Assembly (NCBI GenBank): GCA_964384625.1
Contig: CAYLNH010000001.1
Location: 62,001-126,000, forward strand
Direction: 5' to 3'
From: CAYLNH01 sp964384625
GTDB taxonomy: Bacteria; Verrucomicrobiota; Lentisphaeria; JABSQK01
DNA length: 64,000 nucleotides
Position numbers and translations under genes: made by a program. Under the pieces are notes generated by a model, which worked only from the letters and a program-made list of their open reading frames with translations, was not told the origin of the DNA and made no database searches. Shown here piece after piece: positions 25,149 to 33,099 of the stretch (its first letter is position 1; every line of letters begins with the position of its first letter).

Positions 25149-26059
25149 CGCACGACGTCCTGCTCCAGAGTATCGACAAGGTGGTCGTAATAGCCGTTCA
25201 GGTCCTTCCAGGCGATGGCCACATTCATCTCAACGCCGTTCGGGTCTTCGACGGTCATGCCGTCGTCGGTCACGGCAATCTTCATCGGCCGCATTTCGAG
25301 GAAGTCCTGGGAGCAGGCGAGATGAATGGCGACAGTATCGAACAGGATCGAGCTCTGCGTCAGCACATCGCCTTGAAACCAGTTAACGTTCTTGATCCAG
25401 ACGTGGTAATTCTCGATCACGGCCTGCTGCAATTTCTCGTCGCAATTCGCCGCCCGCCGGTAATGCCCGCCGGTGAGCTGCACAACGCCGCAGGTATCCA
25501 GCGGCGTGATCGTTCGACTCAGCCAGGGCGCGGCAAAGACTTCCCGACAGGACTTGGCGTCGGCCACGACGTTCCACTCGGCAATGGCTCCGGGCTTGCC
25601 GTGGTGCTGCTTGCGGATACTGCCGTGCATACCGACGAAATGCGCCCGGCCGGCAATCTCCGGAGTTCGGCGTAAGGCCTCAGCGATATTCGGCACCGGA
25701 CCGATACAAATCAGCGTGATCGGTTCCGGTGCGTTCATGATCGTATCGATGATCGCCTGAACGCCATCGTAATAAACGACGCCGGGGTAAGCGGTCAGGT
25801 CATAGCCGTTGAGCCAGGCCGCCTGATTCTGCGGCCGCGGCTCCTGCTTCAGCCCGACGCCGACCGGGATATCGGTGCGGCCGGCGACCTCCAGCAACTT
25901 CGCAATCAGGCCGGACCGGTATTCGGTGTTCGCGGTATCGGAGCAGATCAGTTTCACGTCGAGTTCCGGCCGCTTTAACATCATGGCCAGGGCCCAGGTG
26001 TCGTCAATGTCGCCGCCGATGTCGGTATCGAGGATAACCGGGATCTTCTTTGCATTCAT
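25145..26059 (-). CDS. Inosine/uridine-preferring nucleoside hydrolase family protein
   Basis: This 304-residue protein of the IUNH family hydrolyses the N-glycosidic bond of ribonucleosides. The calcium-binding signature DTDIGGDIDDTWALAMML is at the N-terminus, followed by ITLICIGPVPNIAEAL and GMHGS. The ATG at 26059 is chosen because GGAG sits 7 bases upstream and the family begins at the first beta strand; an in-frame start at 26122 adds 21 unrelated residues. It is the first gene of a two-gene operon with the UroD-family protein. The actual substrate may be a modified nucleoside or other glycoside. Confidence 0.9.
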   Translation of the reverse strand: MNAKKIPVILDTDIGGDIDDTWALAMMLKRPELDVKLICSDTANTEYRSGLIAKLLEVAGRTDIPVGVGLKQEPRPQNQAAWLNGYDLTAYPGVVYYDGVQAIIDTIMNAPEPITLICIGPVPNIAEALRRTPEIAGRAHFVGMHGSIRKQHHGKPGAIAEWNVVADAKSCREVFAAPWLSRTITPLDTCGVVQLTGGHYRRAANCDEKLQQAVIENYHVWIKNVNWFQGDVLTQSSILFDTVAIHLACSQDFLEMRPMKIAVTDDGMTVEDPNGVEMNVAIAWKDLNGYYDHLVDTLEQDVVR

Positions 26060-26376
26060 TGCAGCACTCCATAGTTTGGGGTTGATGAAGTTGAATCTGA
26101 CCGCATTCGGCAACTGCCGCAATGCACAAAACGGTCCGGCCTCTTGTCCTTTCCGGTTCAGCAGCGGAGCCGCCGGCTTCCGGAACCGCGGATTTTCGAC
26201 GCTATGCGGCCGGGCCGGACAACGCTGCCGGCCCCTCCAGCGTGCGGCTTGCTGAATCAGCCTGATTTTCTGGCGGAAATTCCGGACTTTTATTTGCAGT
26301 GCGCTTGACGATGTCTCATGGTAAGACGTCGTTTTTAGGAGGCAACGAAAACTACTAGGAGGCTAAGGGAACTCAC
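26060..26376. other. Intergenic region, divergent promoters expected
   Basis: This 317-base gap separates the nucleoside hydrolase (- strand) and LysM (+ strand) genes. I see no convincing gene. A TTGACG at 26306-26311 is present, but no good -10 is found at a suitable distance. GGAGG occurs twice before the LysM gene. Confidence 0.5.
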
Positions 26377-26736
26377 ATGACTATGCGCTTCTTGAAGTGC
26401 GTGGTCGTCGTGACGCTAGTCCACCTGTTTGCCGCTCTGTTGGTGTTCGGCGCGTATCATTTCACGCGCGCCGGGAATGACTCAAAGGAGGGAGTCGTTC
26501 CATCCGAAACACAGGATTACACCTTGATGCAGACGGGGGCCACGTCAGAACAGCTCACCCCGCCGACGCCGCCCCCGGAACCCGATCCGGTGGTGCACAA
26601 AGTCACACGCGGCGAGAGCTACTGGACGATCGCCCGGAGATACGGGGTGACGACCGACAATCTGATGGCGGCCAACGGACACAGTCGCGACCACGTCTTA
26701 AAAATCGGCGAGCGGCTTATCATCCCCGCCAAGTAA
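26377..26736 (+). CDS. LysM-domain membrane-anchored protein
   Basis: This 119-residue protein has an N-terminal transmembrane segment (CVVVVTLVHLFAALLVFGAYHF), a Pro-rich linker (TPPTPPPEPDP), and one C-terminal LysM domain (HKVTRGESYWTIARRYGVTTDNLMAANG...LKIGERLIIP). LysM binds peptidoglycan, so the protein likely tethers to or senses the cell wall from the inner membrane. A second ATG at 26383 is also possible. It lies 9 bases before pyrE, so the two are probably co-transcribed. Confidence 0.85.
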   Translation: MTMRFLKCVVVVTLVHLFAALLVFGAYHFTRAGNDSKEGVVPSETQDYTLMQTGATSEQLTPPTPPPEPDPVVHKVTRGESYWTIARRYGVTTDNLMAANGHSRDHVLKIGERLIIPAK

Positions 26737-26745
26737 TCGAATTGC

Positions 26746-27438
26746 ATGACCGACATCGCAGACTACAAGCAGGCGTTTATCGACCTGATGCTGGAGTGCG
26801 GCGTACTGACTTTCGGTGATTTCACCACCAAGAGCGGTCGCCGCACGCCGTACTTCGTCAACAGCGGCAACTTCAACAACGGCTACGCCGTTTCCCGGCT
26901 GGGCGCGTTCTACGCCCGCGCGTTGATGGACAACCTCAACGGCGCCTTCGACAACCTGTACGGCCCTGCCTACAAGGGAATTCCGCTGGCCAGCGTCACC
27001 GCCGGGGCGTTATACCAGCAGTTTCAGAAGAATGTCAGTTACACGTTCAACCGCAAGGAAGTCAAAGACCACGGCGAGGGGGGCGTGTTTGTCGGCCAAA
27101 AATACAAGGGCGGCGAACGTGTGGTGATCATCGAGGACGTCATCACGGCCGGCACCTCGGTGCGGGAATCCGTGCCGCTGCTGCAGGGCGCCGGCGACAT
27201 CCGGCTGGCCGGGCTCGTCATCTCGGTGGACCGCATGGAAAAGGGCCGCGGCGAGCAATCAGCGCTCCAGGAAATCCAGACGGATTTCAACATGCCCGCA
27301 TTCGCCATTGTGACCCTGGACGAAATCGTCGCCTACCTCAGTCGACCCGACGCAGTCGGCCGGATCCGCCTGGACGAAGCCATGCTTGAACGAATCGCCG
27401 AATACCGCGCAGAATACGGTATCGCAAGCTCAATCTAA
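26746..27438 (+). CDS. pyrE: Orotate phosphoribosyltransferase
   Basis: This 230-residue enzyme converts orotate and PRPP to orotidine 5'-phosphate in pyrimidine synthesis. The PRPP-binding signature is RVVIIEDVITAGTSVRES, the type I fold starts with FGDFTTKSGRRTPYFVNSGNF, and the catalytic loop is near YTFNRKEVKDHGEGG. The length fits the family. It follows the LysM gene closely; no other pyr gene is in the window. No long leader typical of attenuated pyr genes is present. Confidence 0.95.
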   Translation: MTDIADYKQAFIDLMLECGVLTFGDFTTKSGRRTPYFVNSGNFNNGYAVSRLGAFYARALMDNLNGAFDNLYGPAYKGIPLASVTAGALYQQFQKNVSYTFNRKEVKDHGEGGVFVGQKYKGGERVVIIEDVITAGTSVRESVPLLQGAGDIRLAGLVISVDRMEKGRGEQSALQEIQTDFNMPAFAIVTLDEIVAYLSRPDAVGRIRLDEAMLERIAEYRAEYGIASSI

Positions 27439-27453
27439 GTTCAGATTGTGCTG

Positions 27454-27481
27454 TTGACTTCATTCCTGATCTTGGTATATT
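27454..27481 (+). promoter_or_regulatory. Strong promoter upstream of adk
   Basis: TTGACT and TATATT are spaced 16 bases apart. The transcript would begin near 27488, giving a leader of about 108 bases before adk. This separates adk-infA transcription from pyrE. Confidence 0.7.
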
Positions 27482-27595
27482 CTCCCCTCACTTACCGGTC
27501 AAATCCTGGATTCTGCACCGGTTTGCACCGGCGCGGATCGTTGCGGCCCGCAATCCCGGCGATCATTCTGATGGACCCAAACAGGAGTTTTTGAG

Positions 27596-28249
27596 ATGCA
27601 GACATTGATTTTCCTCGGCCCTCCGGGCGTCGGCAAAGGCACGCTGGCCGAAGCGATTTCCAAAGACGGCGGCTACCTGCAGTTGTCCACCGGCCAGGTG
27701 CTGCGCGATGAAATCGCCAAAGGCACGGAACTCGGCAAGAAGGTCCAGGAATGCGTCGAAAAGGGCGAATTCGCACCCGACGACGTCGTCGTCAGCATCG
27801 TCGGCAATTTCCTTCAGGACAATAAAGAAACTGCCGCCGGCGTCATCCTGGACGGGTTTCCGCGGACGCTGAACCAGGCCGACTGTCTCACCGAGACCAT
27901 GGCCAAATTGAATTTGACGCTGGACGCGGCGATCCTGCTCGAGGCCGATGAAGACATCATCATCAAACGCCTGACCGGCCGACGCATGTGCAAGCAATGC
28001 GGCGCCATTTTCCATCTGATGTTCATGCCGCCCGCGAAGGACGGTATCTGCGACAAGTGCGGCGGCGAATTGTACCAACGCACCGACGACAGCGAGGAAA
28101 CGGTTCGCAACCGCCTCAAGGTCTACGCTGACCAGACAGCCCCCCTGATCGCCTATTACGAGGATCGGGGCCAGCTCAAGCGCGTCGACGCCAGCGGCGA
28201 CAAGGACGACAATGTGGCCAAGCTCAAGGAAGTCCTGGCCACGCTCTGA
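27596..28249 (+). CDS. adk: Adenylate kinase
   Basis: This 217-residue adenylate kinase interconverts ATP + AMP and 2 ADP. The P-loop is GPPGVGKGT, the AMP-binding region LSTGQVLRDEI, and VILDGFPRTLNQAD is present. The lid carries a zinc site of four Cys: CKQC and CDKC. This lid type is common outside enterobacteria. In most bacteria adk follows secY; here secY is absent and the preceding gene is pyrE, which marks one edge of a rearranged ribosomal cluster. Confidence 0.97.
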   Translation: MQTLIFLGPPGVGKGTLAEAISKDGGYLQLSTGQVLRDEIAKGTELGKKVQECVEKGEFAPDDVVVSIVGNFLQDNKETAAGVILDGFPRTLNQADCLTETMAKLNLTLDAAILLEADEDIIIKRLTGRRMCKQCGAIFHLMFMPPAKDGICDKCGGELYQRTDDSEETVRNRLKVYADQTAPLIAYYEDRGQLKRVDASGDKDDNVAKLKEVLATL

Positions 28250-28265
28250 TTTTACAACAGCTTTA

Positions 28266-28368
28266 CTGAGGCGCTGAAGCGGCGCCTCAGATCCGCGGCC
28301 CTTCGGCCGCGGCCGGAAACGAACCGGGCCCGCCGGGCTGCTGACCGGCGCCCCTGCCGGGCAGCCCG
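28266..28368 (+). promoter_or_regulatory. Three consecutive hairpins between adk and infA
   Basis: Hairpin 1 pairs 28266-28274 with 28282-28290 (CTGAGGCGC, perfect 9 bp). Hairpin 2 pairs 28293-28300 with 28305-28312 (CCGCGGCC, perfect 8 bp). Hairpin 3 pairs 28334-28341 with 28361-28368 (CGGGCTGC), with an inner CCGGC/GCCGG stem. There are no U-tracts, so these look like RNA-processing or translational control structures rather than terminators. Confidence 0.6.
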
Positions 28369-28396
28369 ACAACTGGAAACCACAGGGAGAGCCTGT

Positions 28397-28612
28397 ATGG
28401 CGGAAGACAGCATACGCGTTGACGGCGTTGTCAAAGAGCTCTTGCCGAATACGATGTTTCGCGTGGAACTTCCTAATGAACATGAAGTTCTGGCACACAT
28501 CAGCGGCAAAATGCGGCTCCATTTCATCCGGATTCTGCCGGGTGACGTCGTGACGCTGGAGATGTCCCCATACGATCTGACCAAGGGTCGGATCGTCTAT
28601 CGCAAGGGATAG
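28397..28612 (+). CDS. infA: Translation initiation factor IF-1
   Basis: This 71-residue single OB-fold protein binds the ribosomal A site during initiation. Family features are GVVKELLPNTMFRVELPNEHEVLAHISGKMR and GDVVTLEMSPYDLTKGRIVYR. GGGAGAG precedes the start. The length is standard. It follows adk and the triple hairpin and precedes rpmJ. Confidence 0.97.
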   Translation: MAEDSIRVDGVVKELLPNTMFRVELPNEHEVLAHISGKMRLHFIRILPGDVVTLEMSPYDLTKGRIVYRKG

Positions 28613-28647
28613 GTCGAAAAAAGCGGAAATTTTTCCCTTGTTTGACC

Positions 28648-28674
28648 TTGCATATCATCTGGCTGCGCTATAGT
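28648..28674 (+). promoter_or_regulatory. Possible internal promoter before rpmJ
   Basis: TTGCAT and TATAGT are 15 bases apart within the 179-base infA-rpmJ gap; a TTGACC directly upstream gives an alternative but over-long spacer of 21. The gap is otherwise non-coding. Confidence 0.4.
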
Positions 28675-28791
28675 ATTGGCTCTTTTCTCTGCGGAGTAGG
28701 CTCGTTTTGTGCCTGATTCCCATAGTTTTGTGCCTGGTCGCCACCACGGCCGGGCCAATTGTGTTTTTGTGCGTTTGGAGTTAAGGAAATC

Positions 28792-28905
28792 ATGAAAGTA
28801 CAGGCTTCCGTCAAGCGACGTTGCGTCAACTGCCGGATTATCAAGCGGCATGGTGTTGTTCGGGTGATCTGTCGAGATCCCAAACACAAACAACGCCAGG
28901 GCTGA
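28792..28905 (+). CDS. rpmJ: Ribosomal protein bL36
   Basis: This 37-residue protein reads MKVQASVKRRCVNCRI and continues IKRHGVVRVICRDPKHKQRQG. It has the zinc-binding Cys-x2-Cys, Cys and His residues of the C+ form of bL36. TTAAGGA lies just upstream. The position between infA and rpsM is conserved across bacteria. Confidence 0.96.
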   Translation: MKVQASVKRRCVNCRIIKRHGVVRVICRDPKHKQRQG

Positions 28906-28954
28906 CGTCCGGCCTGTGCCAATTTGCGTCGTCTAACTGATCTTGGAGGAATAC

Positions 28955-29359
28955 ATGCCGCGTATCGTTGGTGTTGACATTCCAGACCGAAAGAAACTGA
29001 AGGTTTCGCTGCGCTATATCTATGGTATCGGCCCGAAGCGTGCCGGCGATATCTGCCAGCGTCTGAACCTGGACCCGGAGATCCGGGTGAATGAATTGAA
29101 GGATGCCGAAGTGGCGGCCATCGCCACCGACATCCAGAACCACTACCAGGTCGAAGGTGATCTGAAACGGCAGATCCAGCAGGACATTCGCCGGCTGCAG
29201 ACCATCAACTGCTACCGCGGCATCCGGCATAAGCGCGGCCTGCCCGTGCGCGGGCAGCGCACCAAAACCAATGCGCGTCAGCGGAAGGGCAAGCGCCAGA
29301 CCGTCGGCGCCATCCGCGACAAAGTCGCACGTAAGCTGACCCGGGCGACTGAAACCTAA
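28955..29359 (+). CDS. rpsM: Ribosomal protein uS13
   Basis: This 134-residue protein of the small-subunit head contacts 23S rRNA and P-site tRNA. It begins PRIVGVDIPDRKKLKVSLRYIYGIG, with the H2TH region and the basic tail GIRHKRGLPVRGQRTKTNARQRKGKRQ. The ATG at 28955 follows GGAGGA by 5 bases; the frame is open 4 codons further upstream, but that would include the ribosome-binding site. It is slightly longer than the E. coli protein through its C-terminal extension. Confidence 0.97.
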   Translation: MPRIVGVDIPDRKKLKVSLRYIYGIGPKRAGDICQRLNLDPEIRVNELKDAEVAAIATDIQNHYQVEGDLKRQIQQDIRRLQTINCYRGIRHKRGLPVRGQRTKTNARQRKGKRQTVGAIRDKVARKLTRATET

Positions 29360-29377
29360 TCACGAGGATCCCATACC

Positions 29378-29812
29378 ATGCCAGATGACGTTCTTGGCGA
29401 TGATATCAGCAATATCGTTCTTCAGCCCATCAAGGATCGCAAGAAGGGCAAGCGCCAGATTTCCCGCGTGTCCCGCGGCATTGTCCATGTTCATGCGACC
29501 TTTAATAATACGAAAGTATCCATCAGCGATACTGCCGGCAACGTTGTTGCCTGGTCATCCGGCGGTAAAATCGGCTTCCGCGGCTCCCGCAAGAGCACGT
29601 CCTATGCCGCACAAACCGTCGCTGCGGAAGCTGCCAAGCGCGCCATGTCCTACGGCATGACCGAAGTCGAAGTCCGGATCAAAGGCCCGGGCGCCGGCCG
29701 TGAATCCGCCGTCCGCGGCATAGTCGCCGCCGGACTGGATGTGACGGTCCTGCGCGACGTCACCCCCGTTCCGCATAATGGCTGCCGGCCGCCGAAGCGC
29801 CGCCGCGTCTAA
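29378..29812 (+). CDS. rpsK: Ribosomal protein uS11
   Basis: This 144-residue platform protein has the signature GIVHVHATFNNTKVSISDTAGNVVAWSSGGKIGFRGSRKSTSYAAQ and the C-terminal VTPVPHNGCRPPKRRRV. The N-terminus has an unusual acidic extension (PDDVLGDDISNIVLQPI) before the usual basic segment. It sits 18 bases after rpsM in the alpha-operon order. Confidence 0.96.
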   Translation: MPDDVLGDDISNIVLQPIKDRKKGKRQISRVSRGIVHVHATFNNTKVSISDTAGNVVAWSSGGKIGFRGSRKSTSYAAQTVAAEAAKRAMSYGMTEVEVRIKGPGAGRESAVRGIVAAGLDVTVLRDVTPVPHNGCRPPKRRRV

Positions 29813-29844
29813 CCGTTTCAGGAAATTATTGGAGATCTGATCGC

Positions 29845-30465
29845 ATGTCCAGATTCAGAGGACCGAAAGGAAAAGTCTGCCGTCGGTTCGGAATTAACAT
29901 TTACGGCAATCCGAAATACGACCGCTTGCTGGCGAAGCGCCCGACGCCGCCCGGCGATCACGGCCCGAAGCAACGCCGTCGGAAGACGTCGGAATACGGC
30001 CAGCAGCTGGTCGAGAAGCAGAAGCTGAAATATGCTTACGGCTTGCGCGAGAAGGAGTTCCGCCATGTATTCCGCCGCGCCCTGGCCCAGAAAGGAATCA
30101 CGGGCGACAATCTCCTGATCCTGCTGGAATCCCGCTTGGACAACGTCGTGTTCCGCCTCCGTTGGGCGGCCACCCGCGACCAGGCCCGCCAGCTCGTCCT
30201 GCACGGCCACCTCAAGGTCAACAACCGCCGTGTCAATGTTCCGTCGTACCAAGTCCGGGAAGGGGATGTGATCACCGTCAAGGATTCCTCCCGCTCCCAG
30301 GCCCTGGTGAACCGCTACGTCGAAGAGAACGCCAGCCGCCCCGCTGTGGATTGGCTGACCGTCGACGGTGACAACCTCAAGGGCGAGGTCGTCAGGCTGC
30401 CGCTGCGCGAAGAGATCCAGACCGTGGCAAACGAGCAGCTTGTGGTTGAATTGTACTCGAAGTAG
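29845..30465 (+). CDS. rpsD: Ribosomal protein uS4
   Basis: This 206-residue primary 16S rRNA-binding protein nucleates small-subunit assembly. An S4 RNA-binding domain is visible (LLESRLDNVVFRLRWAATRDQARQLVLHGHLKVNNRRVNVPSYQVREGD). The N-terminal region lacks the four-Cys zinc motif, so it is the C-minus form. In E. coli uS4 represses the alpha operon; no pseudoknot was identified here. Confidence 0.97.
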   Translation: MSRFRGPKGKVCRRFGINIYGNPKYDRLLAKRPTPPGDHGPKQRRRKTSEYGQQLVEKQKLKYAYGLREKEFRHVFRRALAQKGITGDNLLILLESRLDNVVFRLRWAATRDQARQLVLHGHLKVNNRRVNVPSYQVREGDVITVKDSSRSQALVNRYVEENASRPAVDWLTVDGDNLKGEVVRLPLREEIQTVANEQLVVELYSK

Positions 30466-30540
30466 TAAGAAGTCGTCGACCCCTTCGGAGCTGCGACGCG
30501 ATCGAAGGTCTTGTTTTTGTAAATAGTGGAGGTCCCCCCA

Positions 30541-31560
30541 ATGCCGGAAATGGCAACATTTGCAATGCCGCAACGGGTCGCTCTGGACGAGGAGTCCAGC
30601 ACTGACACCTATGGCCGATTCATTGCCGAGCCGCTGGAAAAGGGCTTTGGGAACACCTTGGGCAATGCCCTGCGCCGTGTTCTGCTGTCATCGCTGGAAG
30701 GCGTGTCCGTGTCGTCGATCAAGATCGATGGTGTCCCGCATGAGTTCAGCTCGATTCCCAACGTGGTCGAGGACGTGACGGACATCGTCCTGAATTTCAA
30801 GAAGGTTTTGTTCGAGTGCTCCGGCGATCTGCCGCGAACCCTCGAACTGCGCGTCAAGAAGAACGGCGAAGTGACTGCCGGAGATATCGAAACCGACGGC
30901 GTCACGACCTGCCTCAACCCGGAACAGTACCTCTGTACGCTCGACAAAGAACGCGAGCTGTGCATTGAGCTCGAAATTGATCGCGGCCGCGGTTATCGCT
31001 CCGCCGAAGACAATAAGACCGAAGAACAGCCGATCGGTGTCATTCCGATCGATTGCCTGTTCAGCCCGGTCCGGCGCGTGGCCTACCATGTCGCCGACTG
31101 TCGTGTCGGCCAACGCACCGACTACGACAGCCTCGAAGTCGAGCTCTGGACCGACGGTCGCATTACCCCGACCGACGCCGTCAAGCAGGCCTCCCAGATC
31201 CTGGCCCAACACGTTTCCGTGTTCACCGGCCTCGACGGTGAGGACGACGACGACCCGACCCGCCTGATCACCAGCGCGGAGGACGAGGAGCTGCTCAATA
31301 AGCTGCTTAAGAACGTCGTCGACCTGGAACTGTCCGTGCGCGCCCAGAACTGTTTGAACAACGCCAACATCCGCTATGTCGGCGACTTGGTTCAACGTAC
31401 GGAAGGCGAGATGATGAAGTATCGGAACTTCGGCCAGAAATCCTTGAACGAGCTGAAAGAGAAGCTGGGTGAAATGAACCTGCATCTCGGCTATGAGGTC
31501 AAGGAAGAGGTTCGCATCGCCTTTGAGAAGCAACTGGAAAAAATGCGAAGCGGTGGATAA
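30541..31560 (+). CDS. rpoA: RNA polymerase alpha subunit
   Basis: This 339-residue alpha subunit has an N-terminal dimerisation domain (FIAEPLEKGFGNTLGNALRRVLLSSLEGVSVSSIKIDGV) and a C-terminal DNA-binding domain near LELSVRAQNCLNNANIRYVGDLVQRTEGEMMKYRNFGQKSLNELKEKL. The ATG at 30541 follows GGAGG. Between the domains lies an acidic linker (DGEDDDDPTR). The position after rpsD and before rplQ is the standard order. Confidence 0.97.
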   Translation: MPEMATFAMPQRVALDEESSTDTYGRFIAEPLEKGFGNTLGNALRRVLLSSLEGVSVSSIKIDGVPHEFSSIPNVVEDVTDIVLNFKKVLFECSGDLPRTLELRVKKNGEVTAGDIETDGVTTCLNPEQYLCTLDKERELCIELEIDRGRGYRSAEDNKTEEQPIGVIPIDCLFSPVRRVAYHVADCRVGQRTDYDSLEVELWTDGRITPTDAVKQASQILAQHVSVFTGLDGEDDDDPTRLITSAEDEELLNKLLKNVVDLELSVRAQNCLNNANIRYVGDLVQRTEGEMMKYRNFGQKSLNELKEKLGEMNLHLGYEVKEEVRIAFEKQLEKMRSGG

Positions 31561-31565
31561 AGACA

Positions 31566-32147
31566 ATGCGCCATCGAAAACGGCAGTTTAAGGTCGGCCG
31601 TCGGCCCGACCATGTACGCAGTATGCTGGCCAACCAGGTCTGCAGTCTGATCTACGAAGATCAGATTGAGACGACCGTGGTCAAGGCCAAGGAAACCCGG
31701 CGCCTGGCCGAGAAGATGGTGACCCTTGGTAAGAAGGGGACGCTTCATCATCGCCGGCAGGCCATCGCCAAACTCGGCGACAAAGACGCCGTCGCTCGAC
31801 TGTTCAGCGACGTGGCTCCCCGCTACCTGGACCGCGAAGGCGGCTACACCCGCATCATTCGGACCGGTCCCCGCCGCGGCGACGCCGCCGAGATGTGCCT
31901 TCTGGCGTGGGTCGATGACACCCTCGCCAACAAGAAGCCCGCCACGAAGGACAAGGTCGAGGAAGCTGAGAAAGAAGTAGAAGCCGAAGCCACCGCGGAA
32001 GAGGCCGAAGCCGCTGCTGAAGAAACCGCCGAGGAAGCGGAAGAAACCGCTGCCGAGGTCGAAGAGGCCGAAGCCGCTGCTGAAGGAACAGCCGCTGACG
32101 AAGAGCTGGCGGAAGACGCTGCTGAGGGAGAGGAGAGCAAAGAGTAG
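31566..32147 (+). CDS. rplQ: Ribosomal protein bL17 with a long acidic C-terminal tail
   Basis: The first 120 residues are a normal bL17 (MRHRKRQFKVGRRPDHVRSMLANQVCSLI ... GYTRIIRTGPRRGDAAEMCLLAWVD). About 70 further residues are almost only Ala, Glu, Lys, Thr and Asp (repeated AEEAEAAAEE-like units) with predicted coiled-coil character. Total length is 193 against about 120-130 in most bacteria. The tail is strongly acidic, unusual for a ribosomal protein. A strong terminator follows. Confidence 0.95.
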   Translation: MRHRKRQFKVGRRPDHVRSMLANQVCSLIYEDQIETTVVKAKETRRLAEKMVTLGKKGTLHHRRQAIAKLGDKDAVARLFSDVAPRYLDREGGYTRIIRTGPRRGDAAEMCLLAWVDDTLANKKPATKDKVEEAEKEVEAEATAEEAEAAAEETAEEAEETAAEVEEAEAAAEGTAADEELAEDAAEGEESKE

Positions 32148-32172
32148 CTCCCCTACCCTCTCAAGACCTTTC

Positions 32173-32210
32173 ACGGCCGCAACCTTAAACAGTTGCGGCC
32201 GTTTTGTTTG
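32173..32210 (+). terminator. Rho-independent terminator of the adk-rplQ operon
   Basis: ACGGCCGCAAC (32173-32183) pairs perfectly with GTTGCGGCCGT (32192-32202) around an 8-base loop, followed by TTTGTTTG. It lies 26 bases after the rplQ stop. Confidence 0.92.
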
Positions 32211-32732
32211 TGGTTCAGGCGAAACGGGTGGCAATGCCGCAGGAAACAGGCACAGGAGGCCGGCAATAATGCCGGCCAACAGTAATCCGGAATGCTGCTG
32301 TTGCGGTTATGTTGACAGCATAAAAGGGATGCTGCATCTGGCAGACCCGCCCCCCCAGGGCGTATCTGGCCATGTCGTATTCGTTCGCGACACAGGCTAC
32401 AAATGATGATGATTGGGTTCCGCCCGTCAGGCGGCAATGTACCGGAGGCGTCAGCCCCGAAATCCGCTGTTTCAAAGCGCGACACATCCGCCCCGAAAAA
32501 CTTTCGCCTTGCGGCGCGATTCCGGCCGGAAGGGCCCGACCCGCCTTATGCCCCACGAAGCGGCCAAATGATGTACACGGGGGCAAATAAGCCGTTCCTC
32601 ACAAGTCCGAAGGACCTCCCTGATCGACTGTGGTCGATCGTCGTCGGCTATAGTCAAGCCCCGGTACCCTTCGATGCCTTCTAGAGGCCTGTTGGCTCAA
32701 TTGACGCTCGCGGAGGTCCGCCTTGCCAACCA
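32211..32732. other. Non-coding spacer between two convergent ribosomal operons
   Basis: This stretch of about 520 bases lies between the facing terminators of rplQ (+) and rpsS (-). Open frames here are short and have no protein-like composition. A small palindrome (GATCGAC, tetraloop, GTCGATC) occurs near 32622-32639. It marks the junction where the S10 and alpha clusters abut in opposite orientation. Confidence 0.55.
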
Positions 32733-32790
32733 CAAAAAAGGACCACCTGAGGTTGCGGCCTGCAGGTTACAGGCGACCTCAGGAGGTCCT
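32733..32790 (-). terminator. Rho-independent terminator after rpsS
   Basis: On the - strand, AGGACCTCCTGAGGT (32790-32776) pairs with ACCTCAGGTGGTCCT (32753-32739), one mismatch in 15, followed by six T. It shows that the S10 operon ends at rpsS here. Confidence 0.93.
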
Positions 32791-32820
32791 TGAAGGTATA
32801 TCGGAAAGAGCGAAGCGCTC

Positions 32821-33099
32821 TTAGCGGATGGTCTTACCGGAAATGGCGCCGTGGCCGCGGAACGTCCGGGTGGGAGCGAACTCGCCGAGGCGGTGGCCGA
32901 CCATGTTCTCCGTGACAAACACTTTGACAAACACTTTGCCGTTGTGCACTTCGAAGGTGTGACCAACGAAGTCGGGCAGAATCATCGAGCGGCGCGACCA
33001 GGTTTTGATCGGACGCTTGCGATTACTGGAATTCATCGCGTCGACTTTCTTCTGCAGGTGCTCGTCAACGAAGGGTCCTTTTTTGATTGACCTGGACAC
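32821..33099 (-). CDS. rpsS: Ribosomal protein uS19
   Basis: This 92-residue head protein of the small subunit reads SRSIKKGPFVDEHLQKKV ... HNGKVFVKVFVTENMVGHRLGEFAPTRTFRGH. The start codon is GTG at 33099 and shares one base with the rplB stop (TAGTG), so it is coupled to rplB. The operon normally continues with rplV and rpsC; instead a terminator follows after about 30 bases. Confidence 0.97.
   Translation of the reverse strand: MSRSIKKGPFVDEHLQKKVDAMNSSNRKRPIKTWSRRSMILPDFVGHTFEVHNGKVFVKVFVTENMVGHRLGEFAPTRTFRGHGAISGKTIR

Noticed and set aside
26306..26334. TTGACG as a LysM/pyrE promoter
   Set aside because: No acceptable -10 box lies 16-18 bases downstream.
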